Assembly: GCA_963681505.1 (NCBI GenBank)
Contig: OY811985.1
Span: 248,001 to 312,000 of the forward strand
Source: Eunapius fragilis
Lineage: Eukaryota; Porifera; Demospongiae; Spongillida; Spongillidae
Direction of reading: 5' to 3'
Length of the DNA: 64,000 nt
A program made the position numbers and the translations under genes. Shown one piece after another: positions 34,555 through 46,870 of this stretch. A model generated the notes under the pieces. That model made no database searches, was not told the DNA's origin, and worked only from the letters and a program-made list of their open reading frames with translations. Each line of letters starts with the position of its first letter. Positions within the stretch are counted from its first letter, which is position 1.

Positions 34555-36240
34555 ATGCAGAAATACAACTGCATGTATCTTCGCGGGTTCAGTGTCATCT
34601 TACCCGCGGTTTTGCTGCTTACAGATGGCTGGTGTTGCGCGGCGCAGGCGCTCAAATGTGACCAGTGTGACGAAGCAATCGGAGGGTGCTGGGATGAACA
34701 CAACGAAGACGATGTGGTACGAATGACTTCCAACGCGTCGCACGAAGCATAATAATTATTTTTTCTCGCTATGCCGTTGCATAGTGCTACAGCATCACAG
34801 GTAAGATATAATCATGGCATGCGAACCTCCACAGTCATAAGAATGCACGCCTTAATTTATTAAAAAGCGATGTGCATGTATTTACTACATGTGCACAGAG
34901 TACCGTATACAACCCGAAGGATGGGACTGTGCAGCATCAGTTGTTCCAAGTAAGTGCATGCAAAATTAATAGCTCAAAAAATAAAGCTGAAAAAAAAAAA
35001 GTTTCCTGTGGATGCAATGGTCAGAATGAAGCCAGCACACAGCAACTTTCAGTGAACATCACATCCGGTGTTTTTTCATTCACTACTGTTGATACTTCCT
35101 TTTTCAAACTAACTGTTATGTGGTCAGGTAGCAGTTCCAAGAGGCAATTTTGTTAATGTATGAAGTTATACTGCACTATATAGCAAATTCTTCCAAAGAT
35201 GGGTACATTGTGAAGCTCATGGCCTACCCAGGATATGAATACATGTGCTGCACTGCAAACCCAGTACGTTTTGCACCTCTACTTCCTGCATACATATCAA
35301 GCTCCACCTTCTTTTACACAGTCCACAAGCATTGATATTCTGCTTCTATATCAGCAATTCGATCAAGTAGATGTGAGAGTGAGTGTGACTTTGTGAGTGA
35401 AAATTAATAACTTTAATAACCAGAGGTTTACATTGTTCATAGGTTACTGCTCTAAGGGCAGACAATGTGGAGGAGGGGTCACTTCATTTTCCCTCCATTC
35501 CTCTTCCAAGCTCGTGCCATGACATCCCTGGCTCAGATCCGTCAGTCTGTCCTCCCCCTCAATATGGACCTCCCCTAGGGGTCACTGTTATGACATACCT
35601 GACACCTAATGAGACTGAAGGGACATTGGAGATGGATGCTCACATATCATGGCTGCCTCCACCCCTACCTGGTCCCCAGTACCTTCTCCCTGCTCTCTAT
35701 TATATAGACATCAATGGTGAAACTTACTTCAAGACCAATGCCACGGTAAGGTGACAGGGACTTGGGGGAGGGCTTTCTTGTACCACCATCTTTTGCAGAG
35801 CATAGTAATCACTGGTCTGAATGCTTCAATGGAGCACCAGGTGTCAGTAAGTATATTCATGAGCCCTTGGTCTTCACCTTTCCAACTCCTTTGTTCTCCA
35901 GATTGAAGCTTACGTACCCTGTGCTGAACGTGTCTGCAGTGTGGCCACATATTACCAATCTTTTAGCTGCTCCACCCAACCTAATCATTATCGTCGCTCT
36001 GTGGCAGTAGCAGCTGTACATATGGACAGTCCTCAGATGTTAAGAGCAGGCCAGATGAGTGTGAATATTGTATTCTTTTTTTGTATACTAGCATCCATCG
36101 CTGTAGTGATCAGATCGATGAAGAGCAGCAGAACTATCAATGGAATAGATCATCTTTCCAAGATACCAAATGTTGCAAATGGTGAAGAGAAAGATCATAT
36201 TTCTCTTCAGCTGTCTGAAGACATGTACACAGTGCTCTGA
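34555..36240 (+). CDS. R2: SEFIR-family receptor without SEFIR domain (membrane decoy candidate)
   Basis: Eight exons (34555-34716, 34899-34949, 35025-35127, 35184-35263, 35322-35378, 35443-35745, 35799-35846, 35902-36240) give 380 aa. The coding length before the last exon is 804 nt, the same as R1. It has a signal peptide (GFSVILPAVLLLTDGWCCA), Cys-rich start (CDQCDEAIGGC) and the same FnIII-like exon as R1 (SCHDIPGSDPSVCP, MDAHISWLPP). The last exon starts like R1 (IEAYVPCAE.VCS.ATYY) and then diverges. It encodes a TM at about 320-338 (VNIVFFFCILASIAVVI) and a 42-aa tail with no SEFIR. A ligand-binding, non-signalling partner or decoy is inferred. Alternative 3' exons cannot be excluded. 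Confidence 0.75.
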
Positions 36241-36748
36241 AGAGAGGAAGAAGGAACTTGTCATATATAAGTATAGCTTTCTGTCTCCAGGCAACAGACT
36301 TTAATTAATAGCTGTATTACGCAATGTACTGTACTTTACATTGTGCATGTAGCCATTCAAATGATATCTAGTTGTTTAGTTATGAGCTGAAAACTCTATG
36401 CACACACAAGCTAATGAATACCTGCAAATGTGTCCCACGTATACCCTTTTGGTATAGAGAATGGTTGTTTGGGTTAGTCAGTTTTAATAGGTATACTGAC
36501 TGGTTGCCAGACCGGAGGTGTCATATTAAACTATGCATCCATATCCGTGGAAGAGAATTTTATTAACCAAGAAGATTGGTATGATAGAAATTGAATAATT
36601 TTTTGGGGAACTGATGCTACCAATTTTGTTTTGTGAAAGGTTTGGTTTAGGCTTACATTTAAAAAAACCTGTCAACCATATTACGTAACGCAAATCGTCA
36701 CTTGCATATATATTTGGCTCGCATGCGCATGAAAATTCAGTCGCAAAA
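36241..36748. other. R2-R3 intergenic
   Basis: AT-rich sequence with no gene or repeat array seen. Presumed R2 3' UTR and R3 promoter. Confidence 0.4.
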
Positions 36749-38661
36749 ATGGGTTCGATTGTAATTGTTACTACCGTGTGGCTGGCAATATTCCGCACCT
36801 CTCACCAGTTAACTATACAATGTGCGGCTCCGACGTGCACAACTACCACCATATCCTGTGGAGACATGTATCCTTACTGGACTGAGATGGTAATTCTAAT
36901 CAATATAATATACGTCATTGTTCAACTAAACTTGATGACCTACAGACAAGGTGCTACCCGACTACTCTTCCTGAACCGAGTAGGTAGAATTTTTTTTCTC
37001 CCTGAAATGTTGTTTTATTATTATTATTTATATATTTATTTTATAGGTTCTTCATATGAAAGCGGTGAGACCCCACAACGCACCAATGCAAGCGGACAAC
37101 ACATGCACTCATATGTCATCTTTCTCATGCAGAGTGCGACTTAAGTTCTGGACTCCTAAGTCAGACCACCATGACGATTCCTGAAGCCCCAAGGAATGTG
37201 ACGTACTCTTTAGCGTCCCTTAATCCTCTGCGGTTTGCAGCCACAATCAGCTGGTCTATGAACGATACAGGTATGGTGACGATGAATCAGTTTTCCATTA
37301 ATGAAGGTCATGTATAGAAAGATAGAATTACGTTCTTTCTCCTTTACCACACAAACATACATACATACGGCACTCCAATACATTCTGCGGCGATATTGAT
37401 TTCGTATAGATGGACTTACTGGCTTTAAAGTGGAGGTATTTGAAGAGATGGTGATCATGATGTATCACAATGGCCCCAGCAAAGTGGACGAATATCCAAT
37501 GTTATGTGCTTATCTGGTGAGTGTTCGACCATATTACAGCCCGCAAACTATAGTTCATTTGATACAACATTTGCAGCAGAATAAAATAATTCAAATGCTG
37601 TTTTCACGACTCTTTTGTGAGGTTACTAAAGGCCATGTTCTTGATTTTGATGGCTAGATTTGTTCAATTTTCCCTGCAATGTTGATCCGTTGATTAGTTA
37701 ATGGTGATAATATGTTCCTTCTCTTCATGTGATTAGAATCTAAACAATATTTTTAATCAACACTATTTGAAAAGTTTGTAAACTAATAAAGGTGAACAAT
37801 AGATAATGAAAAGAAGATGTGAAAGTCACACACCTAGAGTTATGACTATGTTCTTTCATTATTATTGTCCCTTTCATTTTCAACAGGATCATCTCACTTC
37901 CTCCATCACATTTGACAAACCTTACACAAGACAACAAGGCAGTCAGATCCGAGTACAGGTGGCTGAATGCAATTCATACAAGTACGAGTATTATTATTAT
38001 TAACCATTTCCTTTCAGATCACTAGCCTACCTTATAACAGCACTGCTGTTGCAAACACCAGAGTAGTGACATTTCCCTGTCCTGCATCATGCATGGACAT
38101 TTTGGGCTCTTACCCAACTGCCTGTTATTCACCAAGATACAATGCACCAAATATAACAGTCCAGCCATCTCGTCTCTTTGACAAACGTGGAGGATTGACT
38201 GGAGAAATGGAGGTTAACGTAACATGGTCCTCAGGTATCCCGGGTATCCCGGGATCCAGGTACCCTGCTCCTACTCAGTACTTTGTGATGGTGGCTCTCA
38301 GCACAGCTGCCATTAGCTGCCAAAATAAAGCAACAACCTCATGTTTTATAACTAATGAAACAGTGAGTCTCCATTTCTTCTCCCTCCCTTACTAACTCCA
38401 CTTTCTCCTTTTCATTTCAGTCTGTTGTGCTGAGGCCTCTCAATGTATCCTTGACGTACCAAGTAGTTGTAAGTTTAACCATCCAGCCAATGAACATTCC
38501 ATTTCATGCACCATCATCAAACTGATGCATGCCTTTCACAGGTCCAAAGTTACACTCCGTGTTCAAATGGACCTTGCAGCTATCCATCAAAGCGAGCAAT
38601 AATCAGAGCACCACCACTGGTCCCCATCCAGGCCCCTGTAGAAGCTCATGCACCTTCTTAG
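36749..38661 (+). CDS. R3: secreted ectodomain-only member of the SEFIR-receptor family
   Basis: Nine exons (36749-36889, 36946-36979, 37047-37064, 37133-37270, 37410-37516, 37887-37958, 38018-38362, 38421-38468, 38542-38661) give 340 aa. The signal peptide is GSIVIVTTVWLAIFRTSH. The Cys pattern is CAAPTC..SCGDMYPYW, then two FnIII-like units (ATISWSMNDTG; MEVNVTWSSGIPG ... YFVMVAL). Exon 9 begins VQSYTPCSNGPCSYPS as in R7 but ends after 39 residues (EAHAPS, TAG 38659-38661), before any TM. The mature protein should be soluble. Exons 7-9 are nearly identical to those of R5 and R7; exons 1-6 are more divergent. Alternative splicing to a downstream TM exon is possible but none was found before R4. 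Confidence 0.72.
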
Positions 38662-39368
38662 AACATCAAGGTACACACCAAACATGTAGCGTAGAAATTA
38701 CATACCTGTGCTGTAAACCATGCTTGAAAATGTTTAGACTAGCTACTTACAACTTCTTGCCATAATGCTCCATGCATGAATGCAGATGGGCTAATGAAAG
38801 TCCAAGGTGGAAGCAGATTAAATAGCGGATGTGAGAAGAATGAGAGGCGTGACAGGGTGGTGATAAGTGATGAGACAAATTTCTTTCGCTGCGACGATGC
38901 ATGAAAATTCTGTATTGCTATTGCATGACCCCACTCCCCTCCCCTGGCTTATAACTAACTTATAACCGGAACATCTATTGCAGTGCGACTACGGCTCTTC
39001 TGTTACCCCCCTCGTATTTAATCCGCAATTGAATTTCACGTGCTCTTCAATCAGAGATTATATATTATCTCTGCTCCAATTGAATAACTCGTGCAATTGG
39101 CGATAGGGAAACGCAGGGAAGAATTACATCTGCAAACACAAAGCGAATGATAGTGGAAAGCTAACTGTAGCCCAAAATGAAATATCTTCGGTAGTTGGTT
39201 TAAAAAAAAGGTGCAACGTTCACTAAAGTGATCTCATTAGCCACTTCACTATGTATTGCTGTATTAAAAAATCCCTTACGAAGGGCCACCATGAAATACA
39301 ACAACAACGAAACGAGTGATAGGAAAAGCATGTACTCGTGCACCAGCACGCATGCGCACTTGTAATTA
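38662..39368. other. R3-R4 intergenic (first copy of the duplicated block)
   Basis: Non-coding, repeated almost unchanged at 45865-46578. Contains a short palindrome around attatatattatctc-type sequence. No gene seen. Confidence 0.5.
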
Positions 39369-39613
39369 ATGAAAACTTGGGAAGTTGCAGTGGTTGTTTG
39401 GCTAGGCACGTTTCGCGTCGCGTACGAGCTAAACTGGCAGTGTGACGGGGCTTGGTGCGCAACTACGAACAGTTCTTGTCTTAAGCAACATTGGGATGAA
39501 ACCGAATCGGTGAGAAAGCTTTCTGGTTTCCATGCCTTTGGCCATATCTTCCTCATGCAGTCGCCTTGTTTTCCGAATATCACCGAACCAAGTGCGTTCA
39601 CCTGTGCTTGTGC

Positions 39614-39647
<34 letters not shown>

Positions 39648-42600
39648 GTGCGTGCGTGTGCGCGCGCGTGTGCGTGCGTGTGCGTGCGTGTGCGTGCGTG
39701 TGCGTGCGTGTGCGTGCGTGTGTATAGTTTAAAAATAAAACTTACGTAAGGTTAATCTATGATGTGTGGTGTGTGCACTTGCGTGAGCATGTAATACTAC
39801 TGAGTATTTATTCAATTTATTGGTCTGCCAGCTATTCCTGCAGCGGCCTCCCTAGGTGACTTGCACGTTCCCGCGCTGTGAGACGTTTTATCTTCAAATA
39901 TACACAGCTTGTACTGTATGTTCCTCGTCCGATGGGGCTGGGGCCGAGGTACGTCCGAACGATGTGACGTATACGATTATTTCTATCAACCCGAGCAAGT
40001 TCAGAGTCATCCTCCGATGGTCCATGTACAACACAGGTGCGCATGCATATATTCGTACATTGTGTGCCAGTTAGTTCTTTTTGTTTCCGTCAGGGAATAC
40101 ATTGAATTGTCATGAATACAAATTTCGAATAACTTAATTAGCAAATAGCCAGAGATGTGAAGATACTAAAACTGGCCAGAACCATAGAAGCACTCTTTAT
40201 TGCAGTAAACAATCACACCCACTGCCCCCTTATTACGGAGCTGTTAAGAATGCAATGCTTTATAACTCAGGATTGAAATTAATTAACTGCTTGATTTCAT
40301 ATGTCATCGTAGTACTAACAAATGTAAGTGGTTAAATAATTGTATCAAAACCCTCATAAATGAAAATATTCAAAGCCCTCTATTAACAAGCTATTCAAGG
40401 TTACGGTTAGAGATAATTGAAAGTTATTCTGCAAATCATGTCATTAATTAAAATTTGCTTTACATTATTGTGTCAAATTAGTTAATTGGAATTTAACTTT
40501 TGAACTGTTAATTGTAATAATGTGGTTTGTATTTAACTAAACGTGGTTGTTGTATTTATTTGGATTGACAATCCTATTAAAGAATTATATTCATATAAAA
40601 GCGTTGTGCTCTTTCGCAAACACCCTGTATTATATTGGCATGTGTATTATTAGTGAACATTTTAAAAAAGTTTTGATGTCAGAGTTAGTTTTCTTTAAAA
40701 TGCTTTACATTGGCAAGTTTGAAGAGAAAAGAATAACACTTAGAGATTACACAGCTACATAACAGCTGTATGGACGAGTTGCAAATTATTGATTTTGTGG
40801 AGCGTGACAGTTTTTTGGAAGCACATGAAAGAACGAGGGCTTGTGACAAGAAGCGCTACAGAAATGATCCTTGAAGTTAGATTAGCTTACAAAATGGCAG
40901 AAAAAAATGTACGATACAAGATAATAAAATATTAAATTGGGGGATGTAGAATTTTGTTGCAATAAAAAGTAAGGAAACCGAGAATTAATATATAAAAACC
41001 AACAGTTAGCAATGTGCTAAAAGTAGATATTTTTATATCTTAATAATTGCATAATTCCAAAATTCCTTGTTTCATTATTTTTGCTCAATTGCTGCATACA
41101 ACAAATCCTACTTCTCCATTTCCATTTTTATATCTTGTAATTACATCTCATTAATTAATTGATGCATTATGAAGAAGGAAGCATGTTATCTCAGCAAATG
41201 CTTTCTCTTCTTCTAGTTAGACTCACCAGCTTTGGAGTAAGGGTGTTTGAGGAGCACTACGAAGGAAATGTACAAACATCAGACACCTTACTTTTCTGTT
41301 TATGCCTGGTACAAGTGCGACCATCTTTGGCTTGCTCACATTAGTAATCTCTTCCAGGATAAGGATACCTACACATTTGAGTTTGAGGAATCTTACTTGA
41401 AATGCAAACAATATGCAAAGATAAGGGTGGAGGTGTGGCCAAGCCCCTCCCACCTCACATTGTTATGTACTGTTGCAGGTCATCAGTGAACCATACGTGG
41501 AGCTGTACATCGATAGCAACAGGGCAACTACACGCTTCACATGTCCATCACAGTGCTCTGATATCCCTACTTTTAACCCCGTTGGCTGTAACTATCGATA
41601 CAGTGACCCAGTTGTGAACGTTCGTTCGATGAGCTATGGAGAAGGGAACGATACTACACTCGCTTACATCTCCTGGTCTCCTGTTCTTCAGTACCATCTC
41701 CCTTCTTCCCACTACTTTGTAATGATGTCCCCTCAGTCTGATGCAGCCATGTGTGTCAACACAGCCTCAGCAATCTGCTTGATGACCAATGGCACAGTTA
41801 AGTCACCAGTGGTGTGCACACATCATGTTGATTGTTACCTCTCTGCAGTCGTTGATAATTGGACCTCTCAACTCATCTCTTGCCTATCAGCTGGTGGTAA
41901 GTCATGTCTAACAGTAGTTGTGGAGTAACCACGTGTGTGTACTGCCAAGGTCCAGCTGTATGTCCCATGTTCCAATGGGCCCTGCACCAACGGGAGCATC
42001 ATGACCGTCATTCCACCTGTGCCCCCACTTCTCACCTCATCGACTACCTCAGTGGTCCCTGGGTCTACTGTGGCACCCCAAGGCCTGTACGGATCCACCG
42101 CGGATGGCAGTGTGGAGGCAGCAGTGATAGTGTTGCCTGTGGTGGTGGTGGTGATGGTGGGAATTATTGTAGGTGCGGGGGTGTTGATTGTCTGCAGGTG
42201 GAGAAGGATTGGACATAAAGCTTTGCAAGAGACTGATGGTGCTACACCTCCCCATAGCACTACACCTAACGATGGTGCTACACCTCCTCATAGCACTACA
42301 CCTAATTATGGTGCTACACCTCCTCATAGCACTATACCTAATGATGGTGCTACACCTCCTCATAGCACTACACCTAATGATGGTGCTACGCCTCATAGCA
42401 CTATACCTAATGATGGTGCTATACCTCCTCATTGTACCAGATCTTGTAACAATGGTGCTACACCTCCCAATATTGCTACACCTAATGATGGTGCTACACC
42501 TCCCAATATTGTTACACCTAATGATGGTGCTACACCTCCTAATCAGACCACACCTTGCAACAATGGTGTTACTGACACTGGCTTATGTCGAAGTCTCAGG

Positions 42601-43050
42601 ATTTTTGTTGCCTATTCATCCTCCAGTTTACCAGAGGAAAGAAAAGTAATTCTACACTACTTGGTCCACCTATTGGAGAGCAAGCATCAAGTAAAAGTAT
42701 GCTGGCATGAGATCATCATGACACAAAGGAGGGGATTCTTTCCATACATGTTGGAACATGAAATCCACCTATCTTCACTGGTGCTGTGTGTTTGCAACAA
42801 AGCCTTTTATGATGAATGGACTGGAAGTATTCCTCCTCCCCAGGCCTCCTCAGTTACGTACATCAAGTCCCTCCTTGCTGCTGACCTCCAACTTGGTGTG
42901 GATATATCACTGAGGTATGCAGTGGTTCTCTTGAAGAAGAGAGATGTCCAGTTCATACCAACCGACTATATGAACCGTTGCACACAGTTTAATGTAACTG
43001 ATATAGAAAGCATTGCACACTTCATTGAGGGTATGAATCGACTTAAGTAA
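39369..43050 (+). CDS. R4: single-pass SEFIR receptor with repeated juxtamembrane linker
   Basis: Exons 39369-39509, 39561-39591, 39832-39855, 39908-40036, 41217-41308, 41358-41432, 41479-41796, 41849-41896 and 41950-43050 give 652 aa. Exon sizes and phases match R3, R5 and R7. It has a signal peptide (VAVVVWLGTFRVAY), CDGAWCATTNSSC and FnIII-like units (FRVILRWSMYNTG; TLAYISWSPVLQY). A Pro/Ser/Thr stalk is followed by a TM at about 343-368 (VIVLPVVVVVMVGIIVGAGV). The cytoplasmic linker holds about nine copies of a 12-residue DGATPPHSTTPN repeat. The SEFIR domain (about 499-645) includes LRIFVAYSSSSLPEERKVIL, LVLCVCNKAFYDEW and YIKSLLAADL. A long (GT/GC)n microsatellite lies in intron 2 and a 1.2-kb intron precedes exon 5. 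Confidence 0.85.
39614..39722. repeat. GT/GC alternating microsatellite
   Basis: Purine-pyrimidine alternating tgtgtg/cgtgcg run in R4 intron 2; shorter counterpart in R6 at 46819-46914. Such runs favour Z-DNA. Confidence 0.9.
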
Positions 43051-43596
43051 TTATAGAAATCCACCCACACACAAAATTGAATCATATGTACACCTGGTGG
43101 TTAGGTAACTAGCATGTAGCAAGATTATTCATTTTGTGTAATGGTTGTCTTTCAATTGTAGTATTGTGTATTGAATTCATACCACACAACTTGGAAACAA
43201 TGGAATACAACTACTGAAAAGGGTGCAACAACACTTTAAAAGCCTTATATTTGATGCAGTGCCAACTGTTGCACCATCACAACACACCACAAATATGGGA
43301 CCATGAGAAATAAGGTGATAATTATTAGGTGTTTATTGTTTTTTCTTTACAGTTTTGATAAAGGTCAGTTAAGAATATTATGTTGTTGTCATGGGGGTAC
43401 ATTATAATATGGATAATGCATAGAGTAAATATAGTCAATGTACATGTAATAAACTAAGGTGACATGTAATAACTAAGGGTGACATCATGTAATAACTAAG
43501 GGTGACATCCTAAGGGTGACATCATGTCCCATATAGCTATTGTTTTATGCAATCGGTAGTCTCTTCCCCAGCAATAGCAGCGGTAGAGATGGTCAA

Positions 43597-43656
<60 letters not shown>

Positions 43657-43858
43657 CGCGCGCACGTGCTCATATGTGTATGCATTACATCTAGTCCGAC
43701 TCTTTTTCAGTGTCTAATTCTTAGAACCAACACTGCTTTTTAATGTAAATTAAATCATCTTGACAATGATAATTTTGTGACCGGCCGGAACAGAACCGTC
43801 GCGCCAGATAAACTGATCGCGCGCATGCGCCGGCTTATTCTCCGCAATCTAATATATC
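43051..43858. other. R4-R5 intergenic
   Basis: Non-coding, repeated at 50291-51003. Contains taactaagggtgacatcatg repeats (43455-43525) and a GT/GC microsatellite (43602-43665). No gene seen. Confidence 0.5.
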
Positions 43859-45864
43859 ATGATCGGTTGGATAGTAGCGGGTCTGGTGTGCTTCGCTAGT
43901 CTGCGTATCACCCACCAACTAGCCCTCCAATGCTATGCTCCGACGTGTGCAGCTACCACCACCTCCTGTGGAGACATGTATCCTTACTGGACTGAGATGG
44001 TGAATTGATCCGCGAAGCCATAAAGGTTCATCACACTTTCCTTCCCTTTCAGACTCGCTGCTTCCCAATAGTTATCGCTAATCCCAGTAAGTGTTTCGCA
44101 CTAAATCTGCTTCTGGTGACTGCTTCACGTTGTTTCCCTCTCCAGAGACGTCGATCACCGCCTCATTTAGCGAAGGTAACGTTACCGAATCCTTTTAACT
44201 GAGCATCTCACTATCGTGCGTTCGTTTGTTCGAAACAGACTGTGTATCAAATGCGGCCCAAAGCAACCCACCCACGAGGGCAGCTCCAGTTAATGTAAGC
44301 TACACTTTGACGTCCAATGATCCCATGACGTACGAAGTGGGGGTGAGGTGGTCTATGAATGTCACTGGTGAGTCTAAATTGGGCTATTCCATTAAATAAT
44401 TGTGCACCCCTACTGATGACTAAAAATGTTGTCCAGAGGGGGTCCAATGGTAATGTCGTAGGGGGATGTTCTATTGCAGTGAGATGTGTCCAGAGGGGGT
44501 CCAATGGCAAATTCCTAGGGGTGTCGCACAGTGAGATCTGTCCGGAGGGGTTTCAATGGTAATGTCCTAGGGGGGGTGTCCTACATCAGGATGTGTCCAG
44601 AGGGAGTTCAATGGTAATGTCCTAGGGGGGTGTCATACATCAGGATGTGTCCAGAGGGGGTCCAATTGTAATGTCCTAGGGGGGTGTCCTACATCATATT
44701 GTGTCCAGCGGGAGTTCAATGGTAATGTTGTGTCCAGAGGGGGTCCAAAATAGATGTCCTGGGGGGGTATGGTGTAGAGGCTTTTATGTCCTGGGGGGAT
44801 ACCTTGATATGCGTCATCAGTAGGGGTGTACAATTATTTTATGGAATAGCCCAATCCGACCGAGAAAAAAATTAATTTATAACGTTACATCTTTCGTAGA
44901 TGGATTGACAGGTTTTAACGTTCGGGTGTGCAGTGAGTATACCCTAGCGTCTTCAACCGGTGATACAGCGGTGGAAGAGTACCCTATTCTTTGTTTATAT
45001 CTGGTAACGGTGTCACGCGATATCTGCTGGACACTTCTGTAACTTCCTTCCCACAGGACAGGTACACCTATCAGCTTAGCATTGATTTACCATACACAAA
45101 GCAGCCAGAGGCTAGAATTAAGGTTGAGGTAAGCAGTGTGGAAGAGGTGGTGGTACTAACGTTTTCCAGATCAGTAGTCTTACTCAGTGCACTGTGGTAC
45201 TTTCATATCATTGCAGTATTTCCTTTCAGATCACTAGCCTACCTTATAACAGCACTGCTGTTGCAAACACCAGAGCAGTGACATTTCCCTGTCCTGCATC
45301 ATGCATGGACATTTTGGGCTCTTACCCAACTGCCTGTTATTCACCAAGATACAATGCACCAAATATAACAGTCCAGCCATCTCGTCTCTTTGACAAACGT
45401 GGAGGATTGACTGGAGAGATGGAAGTTAACGTAACGTGGTCCTCAGGTATCCCGGGATCCAGGTACCCAGCCCCTACTCAGTACTTTGTGATGGTGGCTC
45501 TCAGCACAGCTGCCATTAGCTGCCAAAATAAAGCAACAGCCTCATGTTTTATAACTAATGAAACAGTGAGTCTCCATTTCTTCTCCCTCCCTTACTAACT
45601 CCACTTTCTCCTTTTCATTTCAGTCTGTTGTGTTGAGGCCTCTCAATGTATCCTTGACATACCAAGTAGTTGTAAGTTTAACCATCCAGCCAATGAACAT
45701 TCCATCTCATGCACCATCATCAAACTGATGCACGCCTTTCACAGGTCCAAAGTTACACTCCGTGTTCAAATGGACCTTGCAGCTATCCACCAAAGCCAGC
45801 AATAATCAGAGCACCACCACTGGTCCCCATCCAGGCCCCTGTAGAAGCCCATGCACCTTCTTAG
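43859..45864 (+). CDS. R5: secreted chimeric member (R7-like 5' half, R3-like 3' half)
   Basis: Nine exons (43859-43999, 44053-44086, 44146-44175, 44239-44367, 44900-45003, 45057-45128, 45230-45565, 45624-45671, 45745-45864) give 337 aa. The signal peptide is GWIVAGLVCFASLRITH, then CYAPTCAATTTSCGDMYPYW as in R7. From exon 7 onward it equals R3 and stops at the same place (HAPS, TAG 45862-45864), so no TM or SEFIR. Intron 4 holds a transposon-like insertion (44379-44854) absent from R7. The 5' half matches R7 nearly base for base. Predicted soluble binding protein. Confidence 0.75.
44379..44854. mobile_element. Non-autonomous element with TIRs and internal minisatellite, copy 2
   Basis: TIRs ttgggctattccat / atggaatagcccaa. 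The internal repeats are like those of copy 1 (30698-31195). The matching intron of R7 (51506-51560) has the uninterrupted site gagtctaatccgaccgag, so insertion (or precise loss) can be seen directly. Confidence 0.88.
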
Positions 45865-46578
45865 AACATCAAGGTACACACCAAACATGTAGCCGTAGAA
45901 ATTACATACCTGTGCTGTAAACCATGCTTGAAAATGTTTAGACTAGCTACTTACAACTTCTTGCCATAATGCTCCATGTATGAATGCAGATGGGCTAATG
46001 AAAGTCCAAGGTGGAAGCAGATTAAATAGCGGATGTGAGAAGAATGAGAGGTGTGACAGGGTGGTGATAAGAGATGAGACAAATTTCTTTCGCTGCGACG
46101 ATGCATGAAAATTCTGTATTGCTATTGCATGACCCCACTCCCCTCCCCTGGCTTATAACTAACTTATAACCGGACCATCTATTGCAGTGCGACTACGGCT
46201 CTTCTGTTACCCCCCTCGTATTTAATCCGCAATTGAATTTCACGTGCTCTTCAATCAGAGATAATATATATTATCTCTGCTCCAATTGAATAACTCGTGC
46301 AATTGGCGATAGGGAAACGCAGGGAAGAATTACAGCTACAAACACAAAGCAAATGATAGTCCAAAGCCTAACTGTAGCCCAAAATGAAATATCTTCGGTA
46401 GTTGGTTTAAAAAAAAGGTGCAACGTTCACTAAAGTGATCTCATTAGCCACTTCACTATGTATTGCTGTATTAAAAAATCCCTTACGAAGGGCCACCATG
46501 AAATACAACAACAACGAAACGAGTGATAGGAAAAGCATGTACTCGTGCACCAGCACGCATGCGCACTTGTAATTAATG
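45865..46578. other. R5-R6 intergenic (second copy of the duplicated block)
   Basis: Near copy of 38662-39368; no gene seen. Confidence 0.5.
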
Positions 46579-46818
46579 AAAACTTTAAGTTGCAGTGGTT
46601 GTTTGGCTAGGCACGTTTCGCGTCGCGTACGAGCTGAACTGGCAGTGTGATGGGGCTTGGTGCGCAACTACGAACAGTTCTTGTCTTAAGCAACATTGGG
46701 ATGAAACCGAATCGGTGAGAAAGCTTTCTGGTTTCCATGCCTTTGGCCATATCTTCCTCATGCAGTCGCTTTGTTTTCCGAATATCACCGAAACAAGTGC
46801 GTTCACCTGTGCTTGTGC

Positions 46819-46870
<52 letters not shown>

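Noticed and set aside
40547..40762. 71-aa frame, identical in the duplicate at 47757-47972
   Set aside because: Identity follows from the segmental duplication; it lies in a receptor intron with no splice support.
42600..43040. TIR domain instead of SEFIR
   Set aside because: The box-1 region (IFVAYSS) is common to both, but the VLCVCNKAFYDEW block, single-pass FnIII-like ectodomain and exon layout fit the SEFIR/IL-17R type better. A profile search should decide.
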